A stretch of 35,034 bases of DNA, taken from the IMG/VR virus record IMGVR_UViG_3300042691_009741, positions 1 to 35,034 of that record, one strand, 5' to 3'. Below the pieces are notes generated by a model, which made no database searches, was not told the origin of the DNA, and saw only the letters and a program-made list of their open reading frames with translations. Each line of letters begins with the position of its first letter. Within the stretch, counting starts at the first letter, position 1. Source of the DNA: a virus. Both the position numbers and the translations under genes were made by a program. Positions 19,701 to 27,583 of this stretch are shown one piece after another.

Positions 19701-22700
19701 CAACAAAGACACTGACCTATTAGTTGATGACTATATTGGAATTGATGCAACATCGCCAATAGACGGCCTTTATAAAATTACCAATGCTGGATATAATTTT
19801 ATTGAAATAAATGCCGGCGACATTACAGAAGACGATTTGTTGTTGGCCACAGTAGAGAACGCATTCATAATCTATAAATTTAGTTCTTTAAGACTTAAAG
19901 AGCGTTTAGTCAACGGGCAAACACTGCCAGCATCCATTGACAGATTAGACGAAATTGAACTTCCTGTAAAAGAAAACGGCGATCTAGTATGGATTGATGG
20001 AGTAGATAACAACTGGAGTGTATGGTTGTATGAAAACAATTATGCTATAAAACCAGTAACTGACGAAACAGATAATTTTGCAAGTACTGTTGCCGTTGAT
20101 AAAAATGAAACTGTAATGGCTGTCAGGGCCGGCACGGAAACTGATGATCAAGTATTATACTTTACTAGACCCGCTTCCACATTTAATTGGGCGTTTGCAG
20201 AATCTATTAATGCAGGTGCTACATCTCTATTGAATACAAATGGTTCTTTTGGTCAAGCATTAGCATTGTCATCAGATGGTGTCTTATTAGCAGTAGGAGT
20301 TCCTGCATCGAATACTAATCGCGGACACGTTTCATTGTTTACAAAAAATTCTGCAAATATTTTTCAATTCACGAAGAATCTTTTACCAGGCACACGTCGA
20401 GTAGATGAATTGTTTGGTGCAGAATTAGCGTTTACTAACAATAATTTAGTAGTAGTTTCTAAAGGAACTGCTGGTGCGGTATCTCCTGCAATTTTCCTTT
20501 ATGATTTAGAAGGTAATGAATTGGATACAGTAACTAGTTTTAGTTCATTATTTGAAATTACAGATATTTCTGTAGGAAATAATTTGCTGGTCGTTTCATT
20601 TGCAAATGAAACAGTTAACGTCTACGATGTATCCAGCAATGAATTAGACTTAATCGATACTGTTACGTTTGGAGATTTAGTTCCTAATACAAATATTAGT
20701 ATTTCCACAGGCTCTAATTTTGCAGAATCAGTGGCAATTACCCAAGACGGCAAATACCTTGCAGTCGGAGCCCCGGATTATACAGGTCTAAATTCACAGC
20801 AAGGGTGTGTTGTACTGTTTGAATTAATCAACGAACAGTATGTTGCACAATACATTATCGAAGGTCCGGGCGACATTTCGGCAGGAAGATTCGGATCAAA
20901 GGTTAAATTTAATCTACAAGGTGATCAACTAGTTGTATATGCTTCGGGAATTAAACACGATACAAGTACAACATTTGATAATACTACCACAGTCTTCGAT
21001 AAACGAAAAACTCGATTTGTAGATTTGGAACCAGGCTATGGCTCTGTTTCTATGTTTGACAAATACGATACAAGATTTGTGTTTGCTGAAACTTTAGAAC
21101 TCGACAATGCTCTCGGCATACGCTATGGAAATTCTTTAAATTTCCGCAAGTCAGTGTACATAGGGGATCCTGCAAAGTCTCGTGGGGCAGTATACGAATT
21201 CACAAGCCCAACTAAGAGTTGGAGAAAATATCAAACTCCTAGCCCGGCTGTGGATGTTAATAAAATTAAATCCATCTTCTTATATGACACCGACACTAGC
21301 AAGATTTTACAATATCTAGATTTTGTTGATCCTTTACAGGGAAAAATACTAGGACTAGCAGAACAAGAATTAAGTTATAAAACTTATTATGATCCTGCAA
21401 CATATATCATCGGTACAGAAAATATAAATGTAGATCAACTTACTGGATGGAACGGAAAACAAGTTGGAAAGTTATGGTGGGATCTTGCCGGTTCTAAATT
21501 CATTAATACCTATCAAGGCAGTGTAGTCTTTAAATCCAATAACTGGAATAATAGATTCAACGACACTGATGTTGTAGTATGGGAGTGGGTCAGTTCAATT
21601 TATACACCTAGTGTATGGGATAGTCTTGCAGACACAGAAGAAGGTCTAGCACTGGGCATCAGCGGCACAAGTAAATATGGCGACCTTGCATATTCTGTGA
21701 CACAGCAATTCGATGCTATATCTGAATCTATCTCAACAACATATTATTTCTGGGTAAAAAATAAAAAAACTGTTCCCCCTGTTGAAGGAAGAAACTTCTC
21801 AGCACAGGATGTTGCCGCATATATTGCTGATCCTAAGAGTAAAGGCATCAAGTACATTACATTACACGGACCACGACAGTTCAGTCTAGTCAATTGCAAA
21901 GACTTGATCACAGATAAAAAAGTTGCAATTAACTTTAGATACTGGACCATAGACAACACAGAATTGAATATACATAGTCATTATCAATTACTAGCCGAAG
22001 GCGACGAAACAAAACAATTAAACAAATACATTGAAAAGAAATGGTTAGAAAGTTTAATTGGGTTCGACGAGTTAGGTAATGAAGTACCAGATCCTAAATT
22101 ACCGTTAAAACTTAAATACGGAATTTTAAACAAGCCTAGACAAAGCATGTTTGTTAATCGTATTGAAGCATTAAAACAATTCTTTGAACGTGTAAACCGT
22201 ACTCTTATCAAAACTAACATCGTCGACGATGTAGATCTGTCTAAATTATACGAAAAAGATCAAGAGCCATCTGTATATTCTTTAAAATATGATGCTGTAA
22301 AAGATCTATATTCTGAATTAAGATTTATCAACGTTGCTCCAAGCCGAACAGCCATACTTGATCCTGTAATTGAAAACGGTAGAATAATTCGAGTTAACAT
22401 TATAGATTCAGGTCGAAACTATAATGATTTAAGTTACGACAGCAGTCAAGGTCGTCCGAAAAAAGGACCATATGTAAACATATCCGGCATTGGTACTGGT
22501 GCAAAACTCAGCACAATTGTCAATGATAAAGGCGAAATTATTAAAGTTGCCGTTGAAAATACAGGCAGTGGATACCAAGAATCTACAACATTGACTGTAC
22601 GTCCATTCACAGCATTAGTAAGAACAGATGAAAACTCAGGCGGCAAATGGGCATTATATATCTGGGACGCAGATAACAAAATCTGGATTAAGAATCTAGT

Positions 22701-25700
22701 TCAGACCTACGATGTTGCCAAGTACTGGTCTTTGACAGATTGGTATGCAGATGGTTATAATCAGTTTACAAAAATTAGTATAGTTATTGATTTTTCTTAT
22801 CAGTTGGCAGGACTAACTGCTGACATCGGTGATATAATTAAAATTAAAAACGTAGGATCATCAGGCTGGTTATTACTAGAAAAAAATACCGACAGTACAA
22901 ATTTATTAGATATTAATTCAAGTTTCAAAGTTATAGGTAGACAAAACGGAACATTGCAATTTAATAAAAATATCTACGAATTTGCAAACAGCAATGTTGG
23001 ATTCGATGGACCATTCTACGACATTGATGTATTCGATGACGAGCCTAAAGAAGAACTACGTATTATTGTTGATGTATTAAAGAACAATATATTTGTTGAT
23101 CAACTAACACAAGAGTACAATGCACTATTCTTTGCAAGTTTACGATACGTATTCTCAGAACAGATTTTTGTGGATTGGGCATTTAAAACTAGTTTTATTA
23201 AATCCAAACATAATCTTGGAGAATTAAAACAAAAAGTTACCTATCAAAACGATAATTTAGATAGTTATGAAGACTACATTAATGAAGTCAAACCTTATAG
23301 AACTAAAATTAGAGAGTTTGTCAGCGCCTACGATAAAACTGAGCAGTCTCGTACTCAAGTTTCAGACTTCGACTTACCGTCGATCTATAATCCAGATACT
23401 GGAAAGATAGAAGCAATTACTACACAGATTGATAACAATGTAATTATTGTTGATAACAATATAATTCTTACAGAACCTTATAGCGACTGGTATTACAATC
23501 TAGGACACTCTATCAAATCTATAGAAGTACGTAATCCAGGTAGCGGATATAAAACTGCACCTCAAGTTATAATTAGTGGAATTAGTACTATTCAGGCAAC
23601 TGCTACGGCTTATATAAGCCAAGGCAAACTTATTAAAATTGTAGTAGATGAGCCTGGACAGGGTTATTTAACAACACCAACAGTTGAACTTGATGGCGGC
23701 TTAGAGCCAGATGGCATACCTGCACAAATAAGTATTGAACTTGCAAGAGGACTTGTTAGATCTAACAAAGTTGGAATAAAATTTGATAGAGTATCTCCAA
23801 GATATCAAATTTCATCGCTGGATGCTACACAACAATTTACAGGATCGGGATCGCAAACTCGATTTGATTTAAAATGGCCTGCGGATATTCGTCCTAACAC
23901 CTACGTTGTTTCTATCAATGGACTAGATATCTTAGACAGCGACTTTACAATAACAAATGTAAAAGACCTTACCTCAGATTATACTAGATATTTTTCTAGA
24001 ATCACATTTGATACTGCTCCGTCGAATCAAAGTACTATTATAGTTTCCTATAAAAAGGACACCAGTTTATTAACAGCCGCTGATAGAATACAATTCTTCT
24101 ATGATCCAGCAAGCGGACAACTAGGCAAAGATCTTGGTCAATTAATGCAAGGTGTTGACTATGGTGGTGTAGAAATATCAGGATTGAATTTTGACATTGG
24201 ATCTGGTTGGGACGCACTACCGTGGTTCGTCGGTGGGTGGGACAGTTTTGACACTGAATTTAAAGATAGATTATTTGTTGGTACAAATAGAAACTTAGAC
24301 ATTGGATATATTCCTGACGACGGAGTAGAAATCAACGTCTACTTAAACAACGTAAAGATTGATGATTCTAACTACGATCAAGTTACTCTAGCACAAGATA
24401 TTGTTACACAAGAACAAACAACACTTGATGTTTTAGATAATGAACTACAAGACTTGGTACAAATTCGTGCTGATAAAAATGCACTAAGACAGGCTGCTGT
24501 TGACACAGTTGTACTAGAACAAAATGAGTTAGATTCTCTGACCGCTCAGTACAACCAAGCATTGTTAGATAATAACATAGTACTGGCCATGCAGATTCAA
24601 GCCCAGGTTGTTATTCAAGCGAACGTAGTTCTTGCGGCAAACAGTGCATTATCTACAGCAATTGTTCAGTACAATGTATCGGTGACCGCAGTTAATAACA
24701 AACAAGCGCAAGTAGCCCAACAACAAACTATTCTAAACTCAGCACTATCTGCGCTGAACAGTTTGGATCCAATCACCAACACCAATGCTGTGATGAATAG
24801 TTTGTACGGTGATGCCAGCACACAAGTTTTTGTATTACCTAACAATGTTCTACTAACATCGAGCGATAAAATTGTTTTACGTGAAAGCACCAGCGACGGC
24901 AGTGTTAAACCAGACAATCAAACATTTGACGTTGATATAACCGGTGGCGATCTTGCTTATACAAGTGCTCGCGGTATTAATCCAGAAGCAATTAATATCG
25001 ACGGCGATGCATTTGTATCTTCTTGGTCTAGTCATGCACCAGAAGAAGTGGTGCCAGGGCAAATAGTTGACAGTGTTGACATTCAAGTGTACAACAAAGT
25101 CAGTGACGGTGCTCCAACTATTCTAAATAAATTTTACAAAGTTAAATCAACGTCAGACATTACCTTTGATATAGGTCAACGTCCAGGAACTGTGGATTCG
25201 TTAATAGTTAAAATAGATAATAATATTGCAAGACTATTAACTGATTACGTTGTAGATTATAAAGATCAGCAAATACGATTAATAACTGCTCCTGTAGTTG
25301 GTACTGAAATTTCTATAACCAGTTTGAGTCAAAACGGCTCAGGCATTTTAGATTTAGATTTCTTTATTGCAGACGGAGTAACTACAGATTATGTCACAGC
25401 CGCTAGATCGGATGAGGCATACACAGCCTTTGTTACCATAGATGGTGTTACTGAATCTGTAACAACTTTCAATGCTGACGAAACATTTGATACACAGGGC
25501 AATATTGTAATTAGATTTTCAAATGCACCTGAGTCAGGATCAATTATTAATTATACATTGATCAGAGGTTTCGTCAATACAATTAGCAAAGTGCAAAAAG
25601 AAACAATCTTTCATGACGGTACAACTGCTACATACACATTAGAATATACTCCGGCTATAAGAAAGCCTTTAGAAAGCAATGTCATTGTTATTGTTGATGG

Positions 25701-27561
25701 AAAGATCCTAAAGTCTATTGATAATTATTATTTTGATGTGGTAGGTACTTCTAGAACATACACTGTAAGTCCTGCAGACTATGCGTTTAACTCCATAGAT
25801 CCAAACGATATACAAGTGTTTGTCAACGGACTACCAATTCAGCGAGCCCGGGATTGGAACTGGGTATCTACTAATAATGAATTGAAATTAAAACGCAATG
25901 CGGCAGCAGTTGGCGATGTTGTTACTTTAGCAATTTTTAAAGACGCAAATTATTTAATTGATGGTAACTCGATTACATTCTTAGACAGTTATCCAGACAA
26001 TACATTAATTGATGTCACCACTTTTAATAATCACGATATATTGAACATACAACGATTCAATGATCAAGTAGTCTTTGACTCTAGTCTAGTACCGGGCACC
26101 GTTGAGTATAAAAAATATACACAGTTAGGTGCAGGAAGAATTGAATTGAACAAACAATCTATTGGGCCAGAATATGTATGGGTAACAGTCAACGGTGAAT
26201 TATTAGTGCCAGATGTTGAATACGTTCTTGAAAACAATCTAAAGTATGTTAGAATTTCTAGACCGTTGTTAGTAACTGACATCGTTGAGGTTATAGTGTT
26301 TAGCAGTGAAACAACTCGCTCGGCATTCGGCTATAGAATATTCAAAGACATGGTCAATAGAGTTGTTTACAAACGAGTTGACGATTCGACCAGTACAGAG
26401 TTGGCACAGCCATTAAATGGATTTGACGCCAAGATTACAGTAGTTGATGCAGATAAACTAGCCACTCCTAACGCTATTAAAAATGAGCCAGGTATAATTT
26501 ACATAGACAAAGAACGCATTGAATACTTGAAGAAAACAGGTAATGTTTTAAGTCAACTACGTCGCGGTACACTGGGTACTGGTATTAAAAATCAATATCC
26601 AGTAGGTACTCGTGTGAGAGATCAAGGAAACGCTAACACAGTACCTTACAACGATGAAACGCAAACAATAGAAGCAATATCTGACGGCTACTTAACAGCC
26701 AGTGAATTTTATGCAAATTCTTTAGGTGTAATAGTAACTAGTTTTACTTACAACTTTAATAATAACACAGCCTTCCCGCTAGGCGGGCAAGTGTGTACTG
26801 TTATAGGTACAGGGTTCCGTGACAACGTTAAAGTATATGTTGGCGATACAGAATGCCCGACCACGTACATAAGTGAAACTCAGTTAACATTTATTACTCC
26901 AGCAAAGAGTGTAGGAGCATATGATTTAGTAATATTCAATCCTGCAAAGACTACGCCGTTTATTATTCCAGCAACCAGTGTGGTAGTTCCTGCATCGATT
27001 AAATACGTGCAGATTTTACTGCCTTTTGCACCACGTCCAAACCCTGCAACAGAAACTGGTTGGTACAAAAATACTAGAACAATACCAGTAACACGCATTC
27101 AACCAGGCAGAGGTTATGTAATAGCATCTGTAGGAACTACTAATTTTGGTTCAATAGGTGCTGGAGCAAATGTCGTTGGCACTGGATTCATAGCATCAGC
27201 CGCAGGCACAGGTACAGGCACAGTTATTGATTATACCAGTATTCCTTATGAATATTGGGAAAGCATGGACATAGAAGTGTTTGTGGGCGGTAAAAGATTA
27301 CGTAAGAGTCCAATTGAAGTCTATGACGAAACACTTGGACCAGATAGTCCCAGTGGTAATAAAATGTTAGAAGCAGAATTTGCTGTAAACAAGAACGTAG
27401 GCGCCTATGTTAGATTAACAACACCACCAGAACCTGGAGTTAAGGTCGTAATTCAAAAACGAACTGGTAAAACATGGGTATCTCAGGGAGTAGCATTATC
27501 AGACGCTACCAGCGACCCTGCTAAATTCATCCGCGCCAAGGGCGTAGATTTGTCTGAATAA
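13777..27561 (+). CDS. Giant mosaic baseplate/adhesin structural protein (4594 aa)
   Basis: About half a megadalton, with no stop, starting inside the end of gp6. Residues ~20-160 (FVPKYFRTSSNRKFLSATIDQ ... DWDKFVNYRDYYWLPLGP) and ~1108-1160 (PGHWRGVYKYMYDTDRPHSHPWEILGYSQQPEWWTDVYG) resemble large structural proteins of marine T4-like phages. In order: beta modules of the form VxVxxNGxxL...DYxV...IxLxxPxxGDxVxV near 690-735, 922-963, 3375-3425, 3808-3851, 3885-3930, 3969-3990, 4012-4055 and 4134-4177; two Trp/Tyr carbohydrate-binding-like motifs (W1433-Y~1470, W1690-W~1727); a probable seven-bladed FG-GAP-like propeller (2101-2480); GxGY motifs near 2879, 2930, 3255, 3294 and 4444; a coiled coil (3536-3665); an RIEYLKKTGNVLSQLRRGTLGTG segment (~4247-4270); an IPT/TIG domain (~4318-4400). 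It occupies the place of T4 gp7 to gp10, so a gp7-like wedge role plus outward adhesion is inferred. No signal peptide or enzyme motif is seen. Confidence 0.8.
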   Translation: MAFNNDQIDPILPIANDGEKTSLSFVPKYFRTSSNRKFLSATIDQMMSEGEVEKINAFIGRKTFEPYRVSDKYLQGATKQREDYQFEPAVIIKDSLDNVTFFKDYPDYINQLASFNSGDTDHNKINSQEFYSWDPHFDWDKFVNYRDYYWLPLGPVSVPISGQSDNITSTYTIKLVDDGDNRAYVFTPDGLTSNPNLKLYRGQTYNFQVDCPDFGIAFKTVRETGDSNFYTQGVSTGNQYIESGSIEFTVPTDAPNIIYYVSKTDVNTGGIFKIYDVTDASSIDVEKEVLGKQSYRSSNEVELSNGMKVFFQGRVTPEKYSSGNWYVEGVGTAIKLVKESDLATPSTYSTSTSIEFDNEPFDSQGFEVSGNLPSSKDYILINRSSKDLNPWSRFNRWFHKDVIEASSQINNIPAILDQSQRATRPIIEFEADLKLWNFGRQFKTNVTLVDSFTRDVFSTIEGSVGYNIDGVDLLEGMRVLFTADPDVQVNGRIFKVKFITHLAVKRLTLVEEVDTNPIEGETVLVLDGVINKGKMFYYTGNIWKEAQQKNSVNQSPLFDVFDETGISYGDNVVYPGTTFAGTRIFGYRPGSNIDSELNFGIAYKNIGNIGDILFDFNLQKDSFIYKNIADIVTITLDKGYLKKSVDLTNVSFVNGWVKAIADSRQYVVQQFDGSDRINYFPIDVYDQSGLLTDLETRVYINGKIISDPLDYVIEIINDVAFVNLRKDLLPTESVVVKSTSSAKKNNNGYYEIPSNLESNPSNLVIGDCTLGEVINHLKTIGNSRLDFNGDIPGTGNLRDLSNLSAYGTKIIQHSGPLTPVIYHFTNKDHNIVNALRYSKDEYSKFKRNFLRVASTLGFDGITRVHLDLVLKELVKDKTKTMPFFFTDMAPFGGSVIFDQEVIDNSITEYPLIFDFDLNTLSDKAVIVYLNEEQLLHGRDYEFFNTNFIRILKPIVAEDDLKVVQYENTNGCYIPATPTKLGLYPLYEPKLYLDDTLVTPQNVIQGHDGSILLAYNDYRDDLILELEKRIYNNVKIKYNTELFDISNFVSGYYRKNDLTKKQLDDTIRQDFLKWSRFISEDYTKHTFFDSNNSFTYNYKNFSGNDGSEIPGHWRGVYKYMYDTDRPHSHPWEILGYSQQPEWWTDVYGPAPYTRDNLVLWNDIAEGIIREPNKLVTRNAKFARPSIVNHIPVDEEGTLLSPLESVAVKDYVFYLAEGAFSFGDSAPIENAWRRSSDYPFSLITGITILRPAKSFATIYDRARQIRDFTGQLVYKTSNGLTRFTQRNLEFPNSVSATSRIFTSGLVNFISEYSTSKSQDNFETYKENLTNLQVKLSTKIGGFITKEKFKLVLDSRSPLNQKNIFVPFENYNIILNTSTPVSTINYSGVIIEKQPKNFIVKGYNLALPEFKYFKHIEIVSDPVSIIGGISESFVEWDREKFYNKTEIVRYDNNYYRVTASHTSTNTFEIKYFVKLPSLPITGGREIISRSTFETTESTLHYGSELKTVQNVVDFLAGYGKWLTAQGFNFDFFNTELSTVTDWNTAIKEFAFWTTQNWSAGSVISLSPGADEIKFTADSAIVDNINDSFYEYSVYKQDGIILDPSFINTVRKDNNFTIRPRNTADGIYHVTLNLVQKEHVVLLDDVTVFNDVIYDQVQGYRQERIKVIGYRTGGWLGSFSIPGFIYDNAVVTEWTQWKDYALSDTVKYKEFYYSARQNVAGSEEFDPTNWNRLLSKPESKLIPNWDYKANQFFDFYDLDTDSFDVDQQTIAKHLIGYQRRDYLENIINDDVAQYKFYQGMIRDKGTQNVLNKLFDPLSSADKDSLEFYEEWAIRLGTYGAISAFEEVEYKIDESKMLINPQPFELVDSVDNSFNDFVYRITPNQVYVPSENYNHAPFPSHIPTEYFVDTPGYVRREDVDFVFNSKDEISALEFSQLSEGTRLWIGNDKNTWGVYRFTAVSARVSTVVLSDETIRITFSSNKDTDLLVDDYIGIDATSPIDGLYKITNAGYNFIEINAGDITEDDLLLATVENAFIIYKFSSLRLKERLVNGQTLPASIDRLDEIELPVKENGDLVWIDGVDNNWSVWLYENNYAIKPVTDETDNFASTVAVDKNETVMAVRAGTETDDQVLYFTRPASTFNWAFAESINAGATSLLNTNGSFGQALALSSDGVLLAVGVPASNTNRGHVSLFTKNSANIFQFTKNLLPGTRRVDELFGAELAFTNNNLVVVSKGTAGAVSPAIFLYDLEGNELDTVTSFSSLFEITDISVGNNLLVVSFANETVNVYDVSSNELDLIDTVTFGDLVPNTNISISTGSNFAESVAITQDGKYLAVGAPDYTGLNSQQGCVVLFELINEQYVAQYIIEGPGDISAGRFGSKVKFNLQGDQLVVYASGIKHDTSTTFDNTTTVFDKRKTRFVDLEPGYGSVSMFDKYDTRFVFAETLELDNALGIRYGNSLNFRKSVYIGDPAKSRGAVYEFTSPTKSWRKYQTPSPAVDVNKIKSIFLYDTDTSKILQYLDFVDPLQGKILGLAEQELSYKTYYDPATYIIGTENINVDQLTGWNGKQVGKLWWDLAGSKFINTYQGSVVFKSNNWNNRFNDTDVVVWEWVSSIYTPSVWDSLADTEEGLALGISGTSKYGDLAYSVTQQFDAISESISTTYYFWVKNKKTVPPVEGRNFSAQDVAAYIADPKSKGIKYITLHGPRQFSLVNCKDLITDKKVAINFRYWTIDNTELNIHSHYQLLAEGDETKQLNKYIEKKWLESLIGFDELGNEVPDPKLPLKLKYGILNKPRQSMFVNRIEALKQFFERVNRTLIKTNIVDDVDLSKLYEKDQEPSVYSLKYDAVKDLYSELRFINVAPSRTAILDPVIENGRIIRVNIIDSGRNYNDLSYDSSQGRPKKGPYVNISGIGTGAKLSTIVNDKGEIIKVAVENTGSGYQESTTLTVRPFTALVRTDENSGGKWALYIWDADNKIWIKNLVQTYDVAKYWSLTDWYADGYNQFTKISIVIDFSYQLAGLTADIGDIIKIKNVGSSGWLLLEKNTDSTNLLDINSSFKVIGRQNGTLQFNKNIYEFANSNVGFDGPFYDIDVFDDEPKEELRIIVDVLKNNIFVDQLTQEYNALFFASLRYVFSEQIFVDWAFKTSFIKSKHNLGELKQKVTYQNDNLDSYEDYINEVKPYRTKIREFVSAYDKTEQSRTQVSDFDLPSIYNPDTGKIEAITTQIDNNVIIVDNNIILTEPYSDWYYNLGHSIKSIEVRNPGSGYKTAPQVIISGISTIQATATAYISQGKLIKIVVDEPGQGYLTTPTVELDGGLEPDGIPAQISIELARGLVRSNKVGIKFDRVSPRYQISSLDATQQFTGSGSQTRFDLKWPADIRPNTYVVSINGLDILDSDFTITNVKDLTSDYTRYFSRITFDTAPSNQSTIIVSYKKDTSLLTAADRIQFFYDPASGQLGKDLGQLMQGVDYGGVEISGLNFDIGSGWDALPWFVGGWDSFDTEFKDRLFVGTNRNLDIGYIPDDGVEINVYLNNVKIDDSNYDQVTLAQDIVTQEQTTLDVLDNELQDLVQIRADKNALRQAAVDTVVLEQNELDSLTAQYNQALLDNNIVLAMQIQAQVVIQANVVLAANSALSTAIVQYNVSVTAVNNKQAQVAQQQTILNSALSALNSLDPITNTNAVMNSLYGDASTQVFVLPNNVLLTSSDKIVLRESTSDGSVKPDNQTFDVDITGGDLAYTSARGINPEAINIDGDAFVSSWSSHAPEEVVPGQIVDSVDIQVYNKVSDGAPTILNKFYKVKSTSDITFDIGQRPGTVDSLIVKIDNNIARLLTDYVVDYKDQQIRLITAPVVGTEISITSLSQNGSGILDLDFFIADGVTTDYVTAARSDEAYTAFVTIDGVTESVTTFNADETFDTQGNIVIRFSNAPESGSIINYTLIRGFVNTISKVQKETIFHDGTTATYTLEYTPAIRKPLESNVIVIVDGKILKSIDNYYFDVVGTSRTYTVSPADYAFNSIDPNDIQVFVNGLPIQRARDWNWVSTNNELKLKRNAAAVGDVVTLAIFKDANYLIDGNSITFLDSYPDNTLIDVTTFNNHDILNIQRFNDQVVFDSSLVPGTVEYKKYTQLGAGRIELNKQSIGPEYVWVTVNGELLVPDVEYVLENNLKYVRISRPLLVTDIVEVIVFSSETTRSAFGYRIFKDMVNRVVYKRVDDSTSTELAQPLNGFDAKITVVDADKLATPNAIKNEPGIIYIDKERIEYLKKTGNVLSQLRRGTLGTGIKNQYPVGTRVRDQGNANTVPYNDETQTIEAISDGYLTASEFYANSLGVIVTSFTYNFNNNTAFPLGGQVCTVIGTGFRDNVKVYVGDTECPTTYISETQLTFITPAKSVGAYDLVIFNPAKTTPFIIPATSVVVPASIKYVQILLPFAPRPNPATETGWYKNTRTIPVTRIQPGRGYVIASVGTTNFGSIGAGANVVGTGFIASAAGTGTGTVIDYTSIPYEYWESMDIEVFVGGKRLRKSPIEVYDETLGPDSPSGNKMLEAEFAVNKNVGAYVRLTTPPEPGVKVVIQKRTGKTWVSQGVALSDATSDPAKFIRAKGVDLSE
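20077..21216 (+). other. FG-GAP-like seven-bladed beta-propeller within the giant protein
   Basis: Seven blade starts are readable at residues F2101, F2158, F2213, F2259, F2315, F2372 and Y2450, spaced mostly 46-57 residues apart. The best blades read FGQALALSSDGVLLAVGVP and FAESVAITQDGKYLAVGAP, each followed by a G-x-V-x-L-F strand; this is the FG-GAP/integrin-alpha propeller pattern. Such domains usually bind proteins or sugars and often hold Ca2+. The boundaries are approximate. Confidence 0.65.
24382..24771 (+). other. Long coiled-coil insertion within the giant protein
   Basis: Residues ~3536-3665 are rich in Q, A, V, L, N and D, poor in Gly, Pro and aromatics, with heptad-like spacing of L, V and A (LDVLDNELQDLVQIRADKNAL...). 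It interrupts a beta-rich stretch that appears to resume at SLYGDASTQVFVLP. Read as a trimeric or antiparallel stalk inserted between two beta modules. Confidence 0.6.
26728..26976 (+). other. IPT/TIG immunoglobulin-like domain within the giant protein
   Basis: Residues ~4318-4400 show the IPT/TIG order: V-x-S-F-x-Y at the start, PLGGQVCTVIGTGF, a VKVYVGDTECPTTYISETQLTFITPA strand pair (with two Cys), and AYDLVIFNPA at the end. IPT/TIG folds are common in cell-surface receptors and in phage tail proteins. Confidence 0.75.
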
Positions 27562-27564
27562 ATA
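27558..27564 (+). promoter_or_regulatory. Candidate late promoter box (ATAAATA) after the giant gene
   Basis: The box overlaps the stop codon of the giant gene and lies 19 bases before the next ATG (27584), with AGGTAG between. Placement would give a ~14-base leader. The TAA stop contributes to the motif, which lowers confidence. Confidence 0.4.
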
Positions 27565-27583
27565 TAAGAAATAGGTAGAAAAC

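Noticed and set aside
24666-25086. Minus-strand frames opposite the giant gene
   Set aside because: Short antisense frames with no start signals, opposite a continuous and domain-bearing coding sequence.
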